Shown: positions 5,510 through 5,698 of the stretch, one piece after another | How the letters are laid out: every line of letters begins with the position of its first letter | Position numbering within the stretch: position 1 is the first letter of the stretch | From: Oscillospiraceae bacterium | GTDB lineage: Bacteria > Bacillota > Clostridia > Christensenellales > Aristaeellaceae | Assembly (NCBI GenBank): GCA_031282605.1 | Contig: JAITDK010000307.1 | Location: 1-5,698, forward strand | Direction of reading: 5' to 3' | Length of the DNA: 5,698 nucleotides | Notes under the pieces: model-generated | The model's input: the letters and a program-made list of their open reading frames with translations, nothing else | What the model was told of the DNA's origin: nothing | The model's database searches: none | Made by a program: the position numbers and the translations under genes

Positions 5510-5698
5510 TGGGCAATACACTACGCTCAATTGCGCCCCCCTCCCGACCTCCCCCGGGCTTGGAACGAAGGAACGGGGGAACCGTTTACGTTACGGAACA
5601 GACTATCCAGGTACAACCGGCGATCCGAAGCCGATGGCATGTGTATCACGATGGTCCAGGCGAAGCCTGGTCAGGATTCGAAAGGGCGGATAGCCCTT
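5469..5698 (-). repeat. Right copy of the inverted repeat flanking the operon
   Basis: This is the opposite-strand counterpart of 46-224. The exact 58-base match runs to the last base of the window, so this copy probably continues beyond it. Relative to the left copy it carries extra G/C-rich sequence (about 5531-5580), including CCCCCG and CGGGGG blocks that can pair. Its hairpin end faces the operon, just upstream of the rpsO promoter. I see no gene in this stretch; a 75-codon open frame over it is explained by the repeat. Confidence 0.9.

Noticed and set aside
5466..5693. 75-codon open frame on the plus strand at the right end
   Set aside because: It runs over the hairpin and the repeat copy. 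The matching repeat on the left has no equivalent frame, and there is no ribosome binding site.
46..5698. Composite transposon or insertion sequence suggested by the terminal inverted repeats
   Set aside because: There is no transposase or integrase between the repeats, the cargo is core housekeeping genes, and no target-site duplication can be seen because the right edge is cut off.

Overview
The window carries one compact run of four genes, all on the minus strand, so it reads from right to left. The order is rpsO (ribosomal protein S15), pnp (polynucleotide phosphorylase), an M16-family zinc peptidase of the MlpA/YmxG type, and a MalY/PatB-type PLP-dependent C-S lyase. The rpsO-pnp-M16 order, strong AGGAG-type ribosome binding sites, a near-consensus sigma-A promoter and GC-rich coding sequence point to a fairly GC-rich Gram-positive bacterium, most likely in the Clostridia. 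That placement is inferred from family resemblance and gene order, not from a search.

Layout from right to left along transcription: a dispersed-repeat copy ending in a strong hairpin (about 5469-5698); a sigma-A promoter (5430-5458); an rpsO leader of about 115 nt with a stable hairpin and an overlapping 38-codon upstream reading frame; rpsO (5043-5309); a 100-nt spacer with a hairpin; pnp (2771-4942); a 47-nt spacer with a hairpin; the M16 peptidase (1470-2723); a 27-nt spacer; the C-S lyase (252-1442); then about 250 nt of non-coding sequence packed with hairpins, containing the second repeat copy (46-224). The spacers are short, each gene has its own ribosome binding site, and no spacer holds a U-tract terminator. 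One transcript over all four genes is therefore plausible, with possible RNA processing in the spacers.

The first two genes are an ancient RNA/translation pair. S15 nucleates assembly of the 30S central domain, and PNPase degrades RNA 3' to 5'. The M16 peptidase commonly follows pnp in Firmicutes. The C-S lyase is a sulfur amino acid enzyme with no obvious functional link to the others.

The four proteins are ordinary housekeeping or metabolic enzymes with their key catalytic residues intact. I see no defence system, transposase, CRISPR array or other new multi-gene system. The most unusual feature is the long inverted repeat that brackets the operon: 58 of 58 identical bases that reach the last base of the window, then about 82% identity, then a hairpin facing the genes at each inner end.
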